From: Mesaphorura yosii
Taxonomy: Eukaryota > Arthropoda > Collembola > Poduromorpha > Tullbergiidae
Assembly: GCA_009869945.1 (NCBI GenBank)
Contig: WIXG01000039.1
Coordinates: 62,001 to 126,000 of the forward strand
Direction: 5' to 3'
Length of the DNA stretch: 64,000 nt
Part shown: one piece after another, positions 1 through 14,400 of the stretch
Numbering within the stretch: the stretch's first letter is position 1
Layout of the letters: each line of letters opens with the position of its first letter
Position numbers and translations under genes: made by a program
Notes under the pieces: generated by a model
The model's database searches: none
What the model saw: the letters and a program-made list of their open reading frames with translations, nothing else
What the model was told of the DNA's origin: nothing

Positions 1-60
1 GGAGCATACTTATTGAATTTGGCTGAGTAGGTAATCCATTCAGATTCCAGTCATGTGTGC

Positions 61-808
61 TTAACCTTCGTAACTGCTGCCAGACGATTGCCTTTGACCG
101 TGGCTGTTGCTCGAGCCTGAACCACCTCCATTGCCATTATTGGCGTAACCACCAAATCCGAACCCGTAGGAATTCGCCGGGAAAACTGGAGCAGGGGATG
201 GAGCGTAGGCACGTAATGGACTGTTGAATCCACTTGAGGCGAGTGGTGAAACGAGTGAACTGAGGTGGAGCACACACAAAGAAAATTGTATTACACATAC
301 GATACACATACACATACGATAGCCACGAGTGAGGTCATGTTGCGTTGCTTCGTATAAAAATGAAAATTTATTCCTGGAGCTCCTCTCTCCCTTTCTTTTC
401 TCCAAGAATCCAATTTTGCAATTTTGCTTTTGCTATTGGAGAGATCACTCGGAATTGTGTTGTATGAATTCTCGAGTGGGTACACAAAATTGAATCATAA
501 ATAATGTAATTAAAACTTTTTCAATGTAAAGTGCGTCCAAGTACGACAGAGCACGGTACGGCGACGCGAGAGCGAATGCGACACTTTTATTACCTTCCTG
601 CGTATCCATTTGCTGACGCGTCGTGTCCACTCGTGCCTGCTCCTTGAATTCCAGTTGTTGACACACCGTATGGGTTCTGACGGCCACTTGAGGCTAATGC
701 TATCATTATGTGAAATAGTAATGTCCAGAGAAGTGTCGAGGCGGATGATGCGCCGAATAATGGCGATGATCGTATAAATTTTGTAGTGTTGGTGTGAAGC
801 TTGGACAT
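61..808 (-). CDS. Small secreted Gly/Ser/Asn-rich protein, two exons
   Basis: I do not recognise this gene. Exon 1 is 808-594 and exon 2 is 259-61. The donor is AAG|GTAATA and the acceptor follows CCACCTCAG. The phases join cleanly (215 + 199 nt) into a 137-residue protein. Residues about 24-41 are hydrophobic (TLLWTLLFHIMIALASSG) and look like a signal peptide or signal anchor. The rest is low complexity: Ser/Gly/Asn-rich, with a Pro/Ala stretch (APSPAPVFPA) and a Gly/Phe/Tyr stretch (SYGFGFGGYANNGNGGG). This composition is typical of cuticular, silk-like or other extracellular matrix proteins, but no domain is visible, so that role is inference. The stop is TAA, read on the minus strand at 63-61. 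The gene diverges from the SRCIN1-like gene to its right. A further exon inside the 334-nt intron cannot be excluded. Confidence 0.55.
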
Positions 809-833
809 TTTGAGTCGCTGTGCTACTTCTCAC

Positions 834-3800
834 TAATTTAATTGGGAAGAGTGAAAACTTTTGCAGCCAACGAAATTGAGATTAACAAGCACAAGAGCTC
901 AAGCAAGTGAAGTTGTTCTACATAATTAAACTTTATCCAATTTGTTCACGACACTTTATATAGCGTTTTAATTAACCTCAGAATTGGCACGTATCAAACT
1001 GAGTTGGGATTCAGCGTGCCCAGAATCCATGCATTGTATCATCCATTCACGAATCGAGATTCGCCCAGAATGTCATGCAAAAATTGAGCCAGACCGTCAT
1101 TGAAGCGCAATAGTCAAACTTTTTACTCTTTTCACTCGAGCAACCACATTGAGTCACAACTTTTAGAATCATTTGGCATTTGGTATAAGCATTTAGCAAT
1201 TGGCAATGGAAATGCTGTGCGTCGTATTAATTTCAATTCAAATGAACGCCATTTGTCTTGTCCTTGTTCACTAATTAGAACAAAAGAAAGGGCACGATGT
1301 ACGTGCGTACGAGATGGTGGAAATACTTTTTGCACTTATTTCACGCTTTTGGCAACAAAATTTATTACTTCACTTTGGAACAGCAAGAGCACTTCTTGCA
1401 TTTCTTGGCTCAGTAGTCTCTTGACAATAAATTCAACTAATTTTGATGAAGTCTTCTTGTAATTACTTTTTTCATGCTATGCCATTCTTGTGCATTAATA
1501 AAAGAGCAGACGCGAGAAAAGAAAAATTGCGAAATACGTGTGCGTGTGCGCGTATAAAAAATTGGCAAGAGCGAAATACATCACATCGCATGAAAGATTG
1601 CGGCGAAGCGAGAAATTGAGACATTACTCTGCCTGCTGAGTAAAATCCGTCTTAGTTTTAGTCTTAATCCTATTCTTTCAGTTTCCAAATACTCTGACAG
1701 ACAGACTTCTTCTATGATCCTCTGCTGCTGCTGCTGCCGCTGACGCCTTTCATCTCCGACCGTTTTTCAGTTTCCCATGAACCATCATTCATTATTTTTC
1801 ATTTGTCTTGAAAAACGTTTTGTGAGGCAGGGCCGACTCAGATTCGGCTTATATTCGCATCTTTCAATGTTCATCAAATCAATTACAGTTTACCAAACAA
1901 ATTGATTATTCTGAGCAATGCCTGCATACGGCGCACAGAAGGCAAGGGCAAGTCAAAACGGCACTAGAATTCTGTTCGTGTGCGACTTTCGAACGGTGAA
2001 TGCGAGCAGCGATAAGAAAATTATGCTAAACTTTCAAATTCGATTAAAACTGGAAAACTGGGAGAGTAGAGACGAAATGGCAAGGCGAAATGGGGCACTG
2101 GGCTGACAAATGGTGACTGATTAATGAGAAGCTTCCAATCTTCTTTTCGTCGTACGCGCGCTATAAACGTAAACGCAGGCACAATGAACAAGTGAATGAA
2201 CAACGGGTTGTTTAGTTTGAATTGAAATTAAGGCATGCACTGCCTTCGGAAGGACGTGCGACGTTTCATGTCTGTTATGCATAGAAATGCAAATTAAGGA
2301 GCCAAAATCATGTTTACTCTTTACTATGTGTTTACAAGTGAAAACAATACCAACCACGCGCACGGATCGCTGAGTGCACAACGAAACTGGAATACTGACA
2401 AGTCAAATTAGCCGGACAATAATATGCTGATATCGGAGACAGCATTTCGGGCCTGTATTAATTCGAATTGGAATTTGGAATCTGAAGGCGATATTTAAAA
2501 AGAGTCAAGTACTTGATATCGTGGCCGTAAGAACATTTTTCGATTTGAGGAAAAAAGATTTGTTTCAGAAAAAGTTGTGTGTATCATGAATGGTTAAAAA
2601 TTAAATATATGCTAAGGCTAATTTGGGATTTCCCCTCTGAATAATCAAGACCTCTCATCAAAAGGCTAAGAAAAACAAAGGCAATTCATTACCAAAATTG
2701 ATTTGCGAGGCACGGCACATTAAACAAAGTACAGACGCTGTTTAGTATTATTCACGCATAAAGTGCATATTAATGGAATTAAACGTAATGAAGATTGATT
2801 AATGAGTCCGAGCACTACGCTCCATTAAATCCAGTTACAGATGCCTTGCACTTGCTTGAGTTGCTCTCTCCACGGTTGCTGGTTGCGAACTGCAGTCCAG
2901 CCAATACACATCATAAACTAAACTCGATCTAAATTGATCGTGCATGGAACATGAGCGTCGGATCATTAGCTAATTTATTACACGTTTTTAATACTCTTCT
3001 GCATCTCGAAATTTTCGTTTCCGCCTGAGGAGATGTGCTTTCCTCGCACAGCCCAGGGCGAATATTAAAATCAGTTATGCACGGTACAAATTTTCTTCAA
3101 TTTACAACATGAAAGCGAATGCAAGTCAAAGAAACGAACGGAGCCACGAAACCCCACGCGGCCCACCACACACATACAGATCGAATATTTATAGTTTGAG
3201 ATATCTGATGAAATTGTCAAGTTTCATTTCGTCTCTCAACAGTTTTCTTTCTTGTACACGGTCGACGATTGCGTACCGAACTCTGGCACTTATCATGGCA
3301 CTACATTTCCTTCCCGTTCGCTTCGCCACAGTCACTGTCACATTGACTCGTGTATGTGCATTATACATGGCGTGCGTGTGTGTGGATGTGCTGCTGCATA
3401 AGTTTATTAAATTTTCTCAATTCATTCTCTGTTATACGTCCTCTTTTCTCCCATCTCTACTTTCCTTCCCACAAAAAAGAATAGAACACGGAAGTCGCTG
3501 GAAATGGAATATGGAAGTGTGAAGTGCCTCGGAAGACACTCCATTCGGGTCCAATCCTACCTTCCCAATATGCATGAATGCAGGAGTCGAGTAATGAAAT
3601 GGGACAGCTTCAGCATGTGTTACAATAATTTATGAGGAAGTATTACAATAATAATTGCATTACGTGCCCGATCTAGTGTCTGAGCTGTAGGAGGAAGGAT
3701 TTTCACTTCCAACCCACTTGAACAGTGCATTGTGTGAAGAAAATTGAAATTTAGAATTCATAAACTTCCGATGCTAATAATGTGCCAGGTACTTCCCCGT

Positions 3801-6800
3801 CTAAATTTGTTGATATTGATACTGGTATTGCTGCAATCGGGCGCGCACACACGATGCATGACACAGACGATGCAGGTTATTGATTCTATTGCCAATTTAG
3901 ATGAGCAAATGTCTATCATACAATTTTATGTTGTGTTTGCACAAAATTGGAATAAGAATGATACTGCTCTTGGTTATGTACGAGTTCGAGCCAAGTAAGA
4001 CAAGCACAAACTCAATTGAAGATACGCCATGTAGCGCTGCGCCGATAGCCACATTTTTTAAACGCGTCAAACACGTGGATTCATAGTAAAGTTTTAGCTT
4101 TGCTTCAGCTTTAGCGTTGTAAGGTACAGACTCAGTAATCAAAAGTGCCCAGATAACTGCAATCTGACATTTTACGATCGGCGGATGTGAGAATTCCAAC
4201 CTCCAACAGATATGATTAAAGTTCTTCACTGCCGTTGCAACATCCCACCATTCCATGTTCGACTTGTACTTTAATCTGCAATGCAACAAAGTTTGCACGT
4301 CGGAACGCAAAACCTTGTGTCCTGTGCACATATTTCGTAATTTATGCAAGATTTTATATACTTTGTGAGAAACACGCTTTCGATTACGTAATCCTGCTGT
4401 AATAAAACCGAGCTAAGGCGCCACGACGCTGCGGCAGTCAAGCTTCTTGAGGTTTTCTGTGCAAACAAAGCCATGGCAGACAAAGATACTCATACTCGTT
4501 GCTAATACAAAGGAACTAATGTGTAATTTGCACTGAAATTTAGATAAGTTGAATTAGGCCCAAAGGATGCGGAACCAAGGCTGATCCTCATCCCGCGCCC
4601 GAACTAAACCAGATCAGAGCAGACATTAATTTCATTCTAAACGAAACAATAAACAAAGGGGTTATTGTCCATTTGCGCACTGCGCACCAGCACTGGCCGA
4701 GACCGGACGGCACAAAGGAACTAGGGCACAAATAACATTAGCATTAAGCATTGCATTAGCAGAACGAACAGAAATGAAATCCTTTTGTGGAGAAAAGCAC
4801 TACTTTCAGCCATTTCAGCAGTAAAACGAATAATTGTATTAGTGTAAAGGTATTGCCGAGTCGTAGTCGTGTAATGATATTCATGGTTTGGCCTGTCAGA
4901 CCGCCGTGTTCATTCATTCATTCACAATTCACAATCTGGTACACATGTGTTCAACTACAACTCAAACTCGTTACTGTTACTGTTGGTCCTTTCTCGTTCG
5001 CGTTCCTCGTACGCGTACTCGCATCCTAGTTTGTAGTATTTATACTTTTAGGGATATTGACGTAAATCCTTCTCGTGTAACGGTTCCTGCTCATTTCCCT
5101 TTCATTTCAAGCATTCTTCCTTCTCCTTTTGCATTACATTTAAAGTTCCAGTTCCAAGTTTTGGATTTTGCTCAATTTTAACCCAAATACGGTCATATAT
5201 CTTGCATTGTGAGATAATCTCATCTTCTCTTCTCTGGTCCTGGTGTGGCCTGTTGTAAAAATATACAGTTTCCACTTCAGGAGCGCCGTACGCCATGGCC
5301 AAATAATAACAACGGGATGGGTCTATTCATTCAAATCTCTGCTCAAGCGAGAACGAGCAGACTGAAGGCCTTTCCTTTCCCGTAGCAGGACAAGGCACGG
5401 CGGGGCAGGGCTGTACTGTCTAATCAGCCGAATTCAATTCTGCCATGCTGCTGTTCGTGCACCACCGGGCTAGTTACCACAAAAATCTGAAGTTGGAGTC
5501 GCTGGAGTTGGAAGCAGATTGCAATATATCTCTATTTATCATCAACCAAAAACAAACAAAACAGCAGCATCATGGCCATCATGCCAGAAGTGACTGGCAA
5601 AACACTCGACTCGAAGTATTAACTGTATCTCTCTCGTACGTGTACCCTATTTTCATTTTTGGGCCATGTATCATAGTCTGGATTCCTTTGTATTTGTGAC
5701 TCTTGCACAAGTTTGCAATGTCCTGGCACTGTGGCCGTGCCACCGCCACACTCAGGATCCAGAGAACTAAAACTACGTTAATGGGTTTATGGCATTAAAC
5801 GTGCCGTATCGCGTAAGGCTGACTAAGGCGAACGTGGGATAGTGCCAGAGCCTGAAGCCTCGCTTGGCTGTAAACGCATTCAGGGCTGTGGCCGTGGTCG
5901 TGGAAAAGAATACCAAAAGCAGAAGCAGTGAGCCAGTGATGCAAAAGTATGCGTAAAAGCTCATACAAAGGAGGAGAAGAATACTTCAAACACGACTGAC
6001 TTGACTGGTTTCGGTTCGTAAAAACTTGGAGTTGGAGTTGTAAGTTTGTAGTACGCGTGCACTGAAACGCAGGCAGAGCCGCGGCTTTGGCAGGCATGGA
6101 GAGAGCAGAAGTATGAATAGTTTGTGTACAGTCGCCGTCGCGTACTGCCGTGGCCGTGCTCCGTGCTGCAGCAGTAGTTGGCCCATAATATCGATCCACA
6201 GAGGGTTATAAAATTTAAGAGGTTTTCTTATTTTTTCGCTGTGTTGTCTTCCTTCATCTCCGCTTCATCTTCTGTACTGTTTCTGCTGGTGTGGTGTGTT
6301 TTTATTTCTGCTGCCTATGCCACTGGCGCTGGCACTGGACTTCGAGTTAAATGCTGTGCTGTGCTCTGTTGCGTTGATTGCCAGTACAGCACGCAAAAGG
6401 ATTAACCCTTTCCTTTGAAGAATAGAGTGATCATCAGATAATCGCGGAGATACGACACGACAAACGAGTAACGAGTTAAACGAACAAGCGCGAGCCGAGA
6501 CTGCTTTCTTGAAACGAAACAATAAATCAAAGACTTACTTACAATACAAGTGATTGTCGTAGGCTCAGTTTAAATTAATTGACTGCACTGCACTGCAAAA
6601 GAGCAATGATTGTACAACCGCATTCTGGTGCCGCTAAAAAATAGCGACGAGTGTTTGTATTTGTGAGGTGAGGTGAAAAACCCAACGAACGGACTATGCA
6701 ATTTTTTCACTACGTGTTTAATGGCAACGAAAAGACAAATGGCCTCTGGATTGCAATTTTGGCCTACGTGTTGTGTACGCCGTACGCGTGACATGACTGA

Positions 6801-8473
6801 CTGATCCGGGTCGGTCGTGACTCGTGATCTTGACCTCTGGACTGATTTTTTGGTTGTGAAACCGGCAGCCGACAGCGCACAAAAATTAAGGTAAATCATT
6901 GAGCACTTAGTCTTTACCCAGAAGAACTGCATCTCAAACTGATTTTACCGTACCTGATGATAGTGCATTCAAGTAATTTTTCAAACGGCAGCTCCTTGTT
7001 TGGAGTTTCTCCATGAACTAAAAAATCGTGTGCGGTTATCTCAATTCACGAATGGTCCAAAGTATGGCTTGACAAATATAGATCGTAGACGTCTTTCGTT
7101 GAATGTGCTTGCGTAATGCAGGTTCATTTCATTGCCGTTATTGGTGTGGCTGAAGAGCCGACTGCCGACGGATAATTAGGTTAGGTATTCAAGCTTCAAG
7201 GTTCGGTTACATTATCAAACGCGAACCATTCGGCGACGCGACAATCGTTAATTCGCCGATTGTACATACACAAGGCAGGCAAGAGCCACAGTCGCTTTAA
7301 TTACTTCCGGTGATATTGATAAGTACGATATTTGTTTGAAGTATGACCTTTTTACCACTCGTACTCCTTGACTATGCTAACATTAGTGACATTCATCACC
7401 GCACCGTGTTGGAACAGATATCTAAACCCAACTTCACCCAGGATTTGATCCATAAGCCGGTAGCTAAGGCAAAGAATGCAATTAATGCCGGTTGTTATTG
7501 TTTACCAGCATACCCAACATGCATGAAGCATGCAATCGTTCATGCTATGCATACGTAATTTTTTTAACCCGGTCTATTTATAGGCTGACATACGTCTTTA
7601 TTACAATAGCATTACAACTTTATGACAACATTCTACTTGTACTCGTACAATGTGCGATGACGCGATGTGATCTACTAGCGCATTGAGCACTGCACATGTT
7701 CTTTCTTACACAAGTATGCTGTCAAAAGCGAAGAGCCTCATGTCAAAAGTCTCGTCAAGTCAAGATCGAGTAATTCGGTAGTCGGCATTCCTTACCGCCG
7801 CCGCTGCGTACTGCGTACACAATTGATATTGATCTGTCGAGCGAAAGAAACCATAAATCAAATTTCTGCTTACACTTTTATTATTGTAACAATAACATCA
7901 CATCACTTTTTTGTCGGTATCGTCACCTTCGTCTGCCTTCACCGCGGTTGGCTGGGAGGTGGTAAAAATTTGATACTGCTACTGAAACGGAGATTTTGCA
8001 GTAGCAAAACCAAAACGGTCGTAAATGGAAATGGGAAACTGATCTCTACTGAAATCAGCGATTTTGAAAGAAAATATTTCAAACCTGTAAATCTGATTCT
8101 CGGATCTTGAATCTTGGTTTCTGGTTCTGGCAAAAGCAAAAGTTTGAGAATTGCATTTCATTTCGTAGAGAGAAGACTTTCAATACCATTTTTCTCGTAC
8201 ACCCTCGCCTTTCTCTTCGACCAAAACCAATACCAGTACAATGGATATTGGTTCGTTCACATCCACAATTCATGATGGCAGATACCAGAGACCAACCAAG
8301 TAGGGCTCGTATCGCGGGCGTATTGCTTTGGGCCAGTTGCCAAATTAAATAAAACGGCCCAAGAACCCAGAAAACTGTTGTAATGCTGAATGGCTACATG
8401 TTTCCAACTCTGACGGGGGAAAACTTACTTTGGATATATTTTTACGGACTTTCTTGTATATTTATGTTTCCAG
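834..8473. other. Long non-coding stretch (7.6 kb)
   Basis: I see no convincing gene here. Open frames up to 150 codons occur on both strands, but they lack splice context, domain motifs or a protein-like composition. The stretch is AT-rich with many short simple runs. It lies between a minus-strand gene and the first recognisable exon of the plus-strand SRCIN1-like gene. It therefore probably holds the promoter, 5' UTR exons and part of the first intron of that gene. I could not pin down a promoter or first exon. Confidence 0.5.
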
Positions 8474-11400
8474 GAGCATCGAAATCAGCGAGCAAGTCAA
8501 GACTCTTTCTTCAGGCTCTCGTCGGGATGGATATTCAGGTTAGTACACCGCCACCGCGTATCGGGAGTATCGAAGTGCTGTGCCGCGGTTAAAAATACAG
8601 ACTACAGGCCAACAGGCAGGCGATGATGATGAAAGAGTTGGGAATTTCTTGCTGATAATTTGATTTGAGGTTAAACTTTTTATTTGAGTGAGAGCAGAAT
8701 GAATCAGTACAACACAAAGCCCAGAACGAGTTGTCGAGTGTGAACGAGTATTTAGCTTAGGTGCTGCGTTAGCAGTTAGTTCACATTAGCTTTAGCATAC
8801 TTCTCGTGCAATTATAACAGCGAAGTCCCGCAAATTCACGTTTCCTGCCCCGCACACCTTTTTTGTAACGTCAATAGTAATTAGCACTATTTACTATTTA
8901 CTTGAGTTCCTCAAATAATTTTGACTTTGACGTAATTTGATTTGCTACTTTGTGTTCTACGTTCGTATTTGTTTGGTTGACTTGATATTTCATTTTATTT
9001 TAATTTTCGGTTCGTTATGTTTATGTTTTTCAACAGTCGGCAAAACGAAAAGAGCTGGAAGAACGCAGCAGCAACAGTAGTCGTGCTAAATATGTTCCTG
9101 TTCCAGTTCCTGCACAAAATGTAAATTTCAAAGTGAGTACAAGTACGAGTACGAATTCGAGCACCAGCACAACGAGTCCAAATCTTGCAACGAAAACGAA
9201 TTCTAGTGTCAGTGTTGCTCGTGATGATAGCAAATTGCTGAATAACACTAATCACAACCACCACAATTACGGTTACAGTCATTACGATCGTGTGAACGCG
9301 ATCGCGAATCTGAATAACAATGTAAATGTAAATAGCAATCCAGTTCCTGTCAAATCCACAATTATGTATTCAAATATCAATGCGAGCACTGCCAAGGCTG
9401 CGTCTCCTGCGAATGGCGTGGCTAGCAGGCTTCCAGTCATGTCAATGTCAATGAGAAGCCCGCCAGTTCAGCCACATTCTCCGATTTACGCAACAGCAAG
9501 TCCAACTCCAAATTCACCGAGACCACAAATGCAGATGCATATGCAAATGATGTCATCTCCGTCATCGCAGTCGCCGGTTTACGGATACACCGGCAATAAA
9601 CTCTCGATTCCGAGAAAGCCGCTCTTCTTTCAGCCGCAGCAACCAAAGCTCCTATTCCGAAGACCGATGAGCAGTGCGAGTTCGGTTACGTCTGAACCAC
9701 CGTACCAGGTGGAGATTATCGCGTTTGCCATGTTTTCGTTTTATGTTCGTTTTGTGTCTGAATTTCCTGTTTTACGTTTTACCCTTTTACGACTTGGACT
9801 TGTTTCTATTTTTGAAATTTTGACACTAACATCAAGTTCCAAGTGTCAGGCAGAACTAACACGATGCGCCATGCCCGGTATTCATGAACCGAAGAGACAA
9901 GAGACTAAATACCAGAGCAAATTTGACATGTGTGCTTTGTTTTTATCATGTTCGCTGTGCGTTTGCGTTGATGCGCCTAACAAGTAACATGCGGTATGTA
10001 TTGTCTTTGACTTGTAGGGTCCTCGTGGTTTCATGACGCGTCAGACATCGACCACTCCATCATCCGTGCTTTTTGACGATGATCCGGGCATCATGTCAGA
10101 AGCGGAGACCTCGTCGACTGGATTCAGACGTGGTGGTAAAGCACGTAGTTCATTGCCAGTTGTAAGAACGCCCTCAAAAACATTAGAAAGACCTTTAGGT
10201 ATGATTTACCATTGTTCTCTCGTTTGTGTTTGCGTTGAGATTATTTAGTGAAAGTGTCATTAATAATTAAGAATAGTCGTCGACAGCCGATTCTTCATTC
10301 TTCATAATAATAATATCACATCGGACAATGCCAATTAGTATTATAAAAATTCAGCCGGAAAAAGATGCTTATGAAGAAGTTGTATTGTGACATTTTATAT
10401 CTCACTTAGCCACTAACATTCTCGAGTTGAGGAGGAAGAAGTCCGGAAAAAATATTTTTCTTACATTGTAAAGTATCCCAAATGGCTAATAACGATGCCA
10501 GGTTGGAATTCTCGGGTATATCATTCACGAACTCGTGGCTCGTCGGCTTTGTCTGTCACGTAATGAACCACCAGGAATTTATGGTGTCTCCCTTTGCAAT
10601 GCAAATTTCCCTTACGCTGGCAAAGGTTTTAGTACAGGAAGGAAACTTGTGGAGAGTCTTGCAATTTACCTTTTAACATGAAGCATACTTTTCATTTTTC
10701 ATTTCCTGTTAAAAAGTCGTAAAAGTAAAATGTAAAATGCGAAACGCCAGGGTGTTTTAAATAATCTCTTTGTTTCAACAAACCAAGCAAGGATGCTTTT
10801 AGAGCCCTGAAATCATTGAAGATATGATAATTGTGCATGTACAAGGCTGAATTCCTTAATACCTCAACTGAGCTGGCTCAGACTTCAGACATATTTGCAT
10901 TAGCAATTTGGGGTTTTACATGCTGTGTATGACGAGGACACACAATTAGCACTTACCTCTTACGTGCTTATTCAGTGCTCCATGTTTCGAGTACGTAAAC
11001 AGTAATTTTGCCATTTGCGTAATGGCATAGGAAGTAATTTGACAGACAGGTGAACTCCATCAAGACTGACAAGTCATAATCCATTGTTTACCATCTCGTG
11101 CACCACACGAACGGTTTCATGTGGGCCTAAGCAAATAGTTTCGGCATTCTACCTCAAGAATAGAATAGAGAAGAGAGTACATTCATCGGCATTTGTGTAA
11201 ATAATTAATTAGGAAGTCAGTCAGACAAACATGCACACGGTTGCGAGGTTGCGGGTTGGTGTTCTTTGCCCCGCAATTTTGTCGTTTTTAACTCGCAATG
11301 CAGCTTAGTCAGCATAAAATATGTTAAATACTTGAAGAACAAAGTTTGATGGACCTTTTACATGAAGTTGCCCAGATCGATGACATTTCTGTACATTTTC

Positions 11401-14400
11401 ATTGCAGGGCTTGTTTTTTTACAATATCGTAATGAGACGAAGCGAGCCATTCTGCCGAATGAAATTACATCGTTCGATACAGTGAGAGCGCTGTTTGTCC
11501 GCTCATTTCCAAAACAATTGACGCTGGAGTATCTGGACGTGATGCACGTTAAGATTTACATTCATGATACAGCACGAGACATGTTTTATGAATTGGAAGA
11601 TCTCCGGTGAGTTAACTTGAAACCCGTGCGTGCTACAATCTTGATAGTTATCGGTTAGCAAATTGAGATCTTATGCACTTATAAATGCAGAGACATTCGA
11701 GATCGGTCGGTGCTACGGTTGTTTGAGCCAAATGTCAACGGTAATGGAGCTGTTCCACAGTGGGACCAAGACCAGTCGTACTTTAGCGAACCGGAGTTTG
11801 ACTCAGACTTTCAACATCAACACATTCATAAAACAAAGGTAAGTAAGCGCCTACGCCTACATTTTGAAATACTCGAGCCTCCAGCCAAGCCAAACTAAGT
11901 GAATCAACATGCTTTTGAAATCATTAAACTTTTAATTAAACAGATCATTTAATCCCGAAACTTTGAGACGGGGCGAGAAACTTTACCTTTGAATTCAGAA
12001 CTTAGAGCTACGAACACTCATCATTTGTCAATACCAAAACCAGCAGATTAGTAGTTTAGTATTACGTATTAATTTACTTTGAGGTTGTTTACACAAAAGT
12101 TCGTCTTGTTATTCGACACAAAGTCTAGTCTAGTCTAGACAATTCATACACAAGCTTCAGGCTTTGGGCGCAGGCTGCAGGCCGATTACGAAGGAAGAAA
12201 GTGGGTTAATCCGGAAGTGGAAGTATCGAATATCGCCTGACTGACTCTGAACGCTATTGTTATGATTGGGCTCCTTGCAGGCTAATAAAAATCCGTATCT
12301 TCCTGCATACGCTTACCCCGTTGGTGCTACGTTGCCAAGAGGTCGACCATATTCACCTTTAATAGCAGCTAATCTTAAATCAGGTAAGAATTTAGTATTT
12401 CTGCGAACTTGTTATCGAATAGATTCGATTCGGCCACCGAAATAGTCTTTTGTCAAAACAGTACAAACGAATCCCATCTCGCCAAATTCGGTAGTTCCAC
12501 CGCCAAAACCACAGCGAAATCATGTGCCAGCAGCTTATAGTCTAGTCAAAGGACCAATGTGTGTTTCTCCGGCTCCCAACATGATTTACTCACCACCGAG
12601 AGGGATGACGCCCGGTGAAAGGTCGAGTTCATTTCCACCGTCATCAGTTGGACATTACGCAGTTCTTGACGGAAGAGGAAGACCACAAGCAGATTTGTAC
12701 TCTTCGGCAGGTATGCACACGGCATATATTTTGTGTTTGCGGGCAAAAATATGCGTGAAACCAGTAACAGTAATTTCGGTGCACGTTTTTGCAGAAACTG
12801 GAGTATGCATGTCGTCGCCCGAACGAAGCAGCATCAGCGTTGGTGGCGGAGTACCACGTTACATTTCGGAGGACCCGTACTACAATTATCCTCCAGGATC
12901 GAGATCAGGCTCAATTACACCAGGTATATTGCTCGGGTTGTAATCAGTGCGTTGCGGTGCAGTGCTGGACAAGCGCTAATGCTCACATCCTGCTGTAGTG
13001 ATTTTAGACGAAGAAGCACGTTTTCGCATGGAGCACATGGAAAGGCAGCTGGCCAATTTAACAGGTCTTGTGCAGAAGGCGTTGGTTCCCACGCCAGTGC
13101 CTGTGCACATACCGACAGCCGCGGCAACACGCCATCATAACACGCTTCCAAGGAATCTTGGTGCTACAAATTTAAGTCTCGCTGCACGAGATTATATTCC
13201 CTCACAGAAGGGATTTGAAGGTACATGAAAGACAGCATGTGCCCTTCTTTGCCTAGGATTGGGTTTGGAATTTTGTAAATTGACACACGTGTATGGTGGA
13301 AAGTAGAAGTATTCTTGGCATTCTTCCTACTTATCAATAATCCTCTTCTTACATCCTTCCAAGCCACGACTCTGCTTTCTTTTTGCTTTCTCTACGTTCT
13401 TTTTGAATCTATGAACTAAATAACACAAACTCGCTTCACTAATATTACTAATCAACAACCGCATATTTTTATGATGTAGATGATATTGATAAAATGTCAA
13501 GTTCCAGTTCTGAGATACCAGGTAAATTATCCTGCATTGCTTTGGGGAAATGTCTGTCAATTTTAAAACTAATTTTCAAAGACATTTCCTTTGGGCTTTC
13601 GGGGAAATTCTCAAATTCTTGCTCTTGGCCATTTTCTTAATTCCTTTACTAACACTGTAAATTCTTGTTTGCTTGTGCTGCCGCTGCTGCTGCTTCTGCT
13701 GATACTAAATCGATTCGATGGTCCTGCTTTCATGTGTTGGGTTTCATTCAAATGCAGATGAGCGACCGCCTCCTTCTTTCGAAAAGAATCTTATAACCGC
13801 ACATCATCCGAAATTTGGAAAAGGTTCGTGTTATGTTTCCAGTTTCCTGTGTCTGGTACAACTGACTGTGGCTTACTTGCTTTCATTTTCTATTTCTTGG
13901 TATGTCCCGCACTGCACTTTGCTGCTCCGCTACAGAAAAGTCAGTTTCGTTTAGTGATGACCCGCCTGAACTTTCCAAACACTATCATCAGTACTCGCCG
14001 ACGCACCACAGTGGAGGTTAGTTTCTTACACTCGCTTTGAATCTGTCCTTGTTAACATTTTACACGTGAATCTTGTGAGTTTCATATGCCATCAATGCCA
14101 TGCAATCTGTATTAATAATCTACTCTCATTCTTTCTCTTTTGTCTCTTTTTGGCTCACATTCCAACTACTACCTTCGTTTCTCCCAATCTGTCTCTTTGT
14201 CTTAACCGTCCTTCGTGCAAACAATAGCCGAGAAACCAACAAAACCAGCTATTAAATCCTCCACTTTACCAAGAATGTCGCAGGGTAAAATACATCTCTT
14301 GACTTCTAATAGGAGATTCGCCAGTAGCAATTTTCAATTTCTTCCCAATTCTAAGAAAGAAATTAAAAGCTGTACTTCTGCTTTTTGAACAGGTGATCGT

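Noticed and set aside
3897-4349. Minus-strand open frame of 150 codons
   Set aside because: No domain, no signal peptide, no splice partner, and overlapping plus-strand frames of similar quality. It reads as chance.
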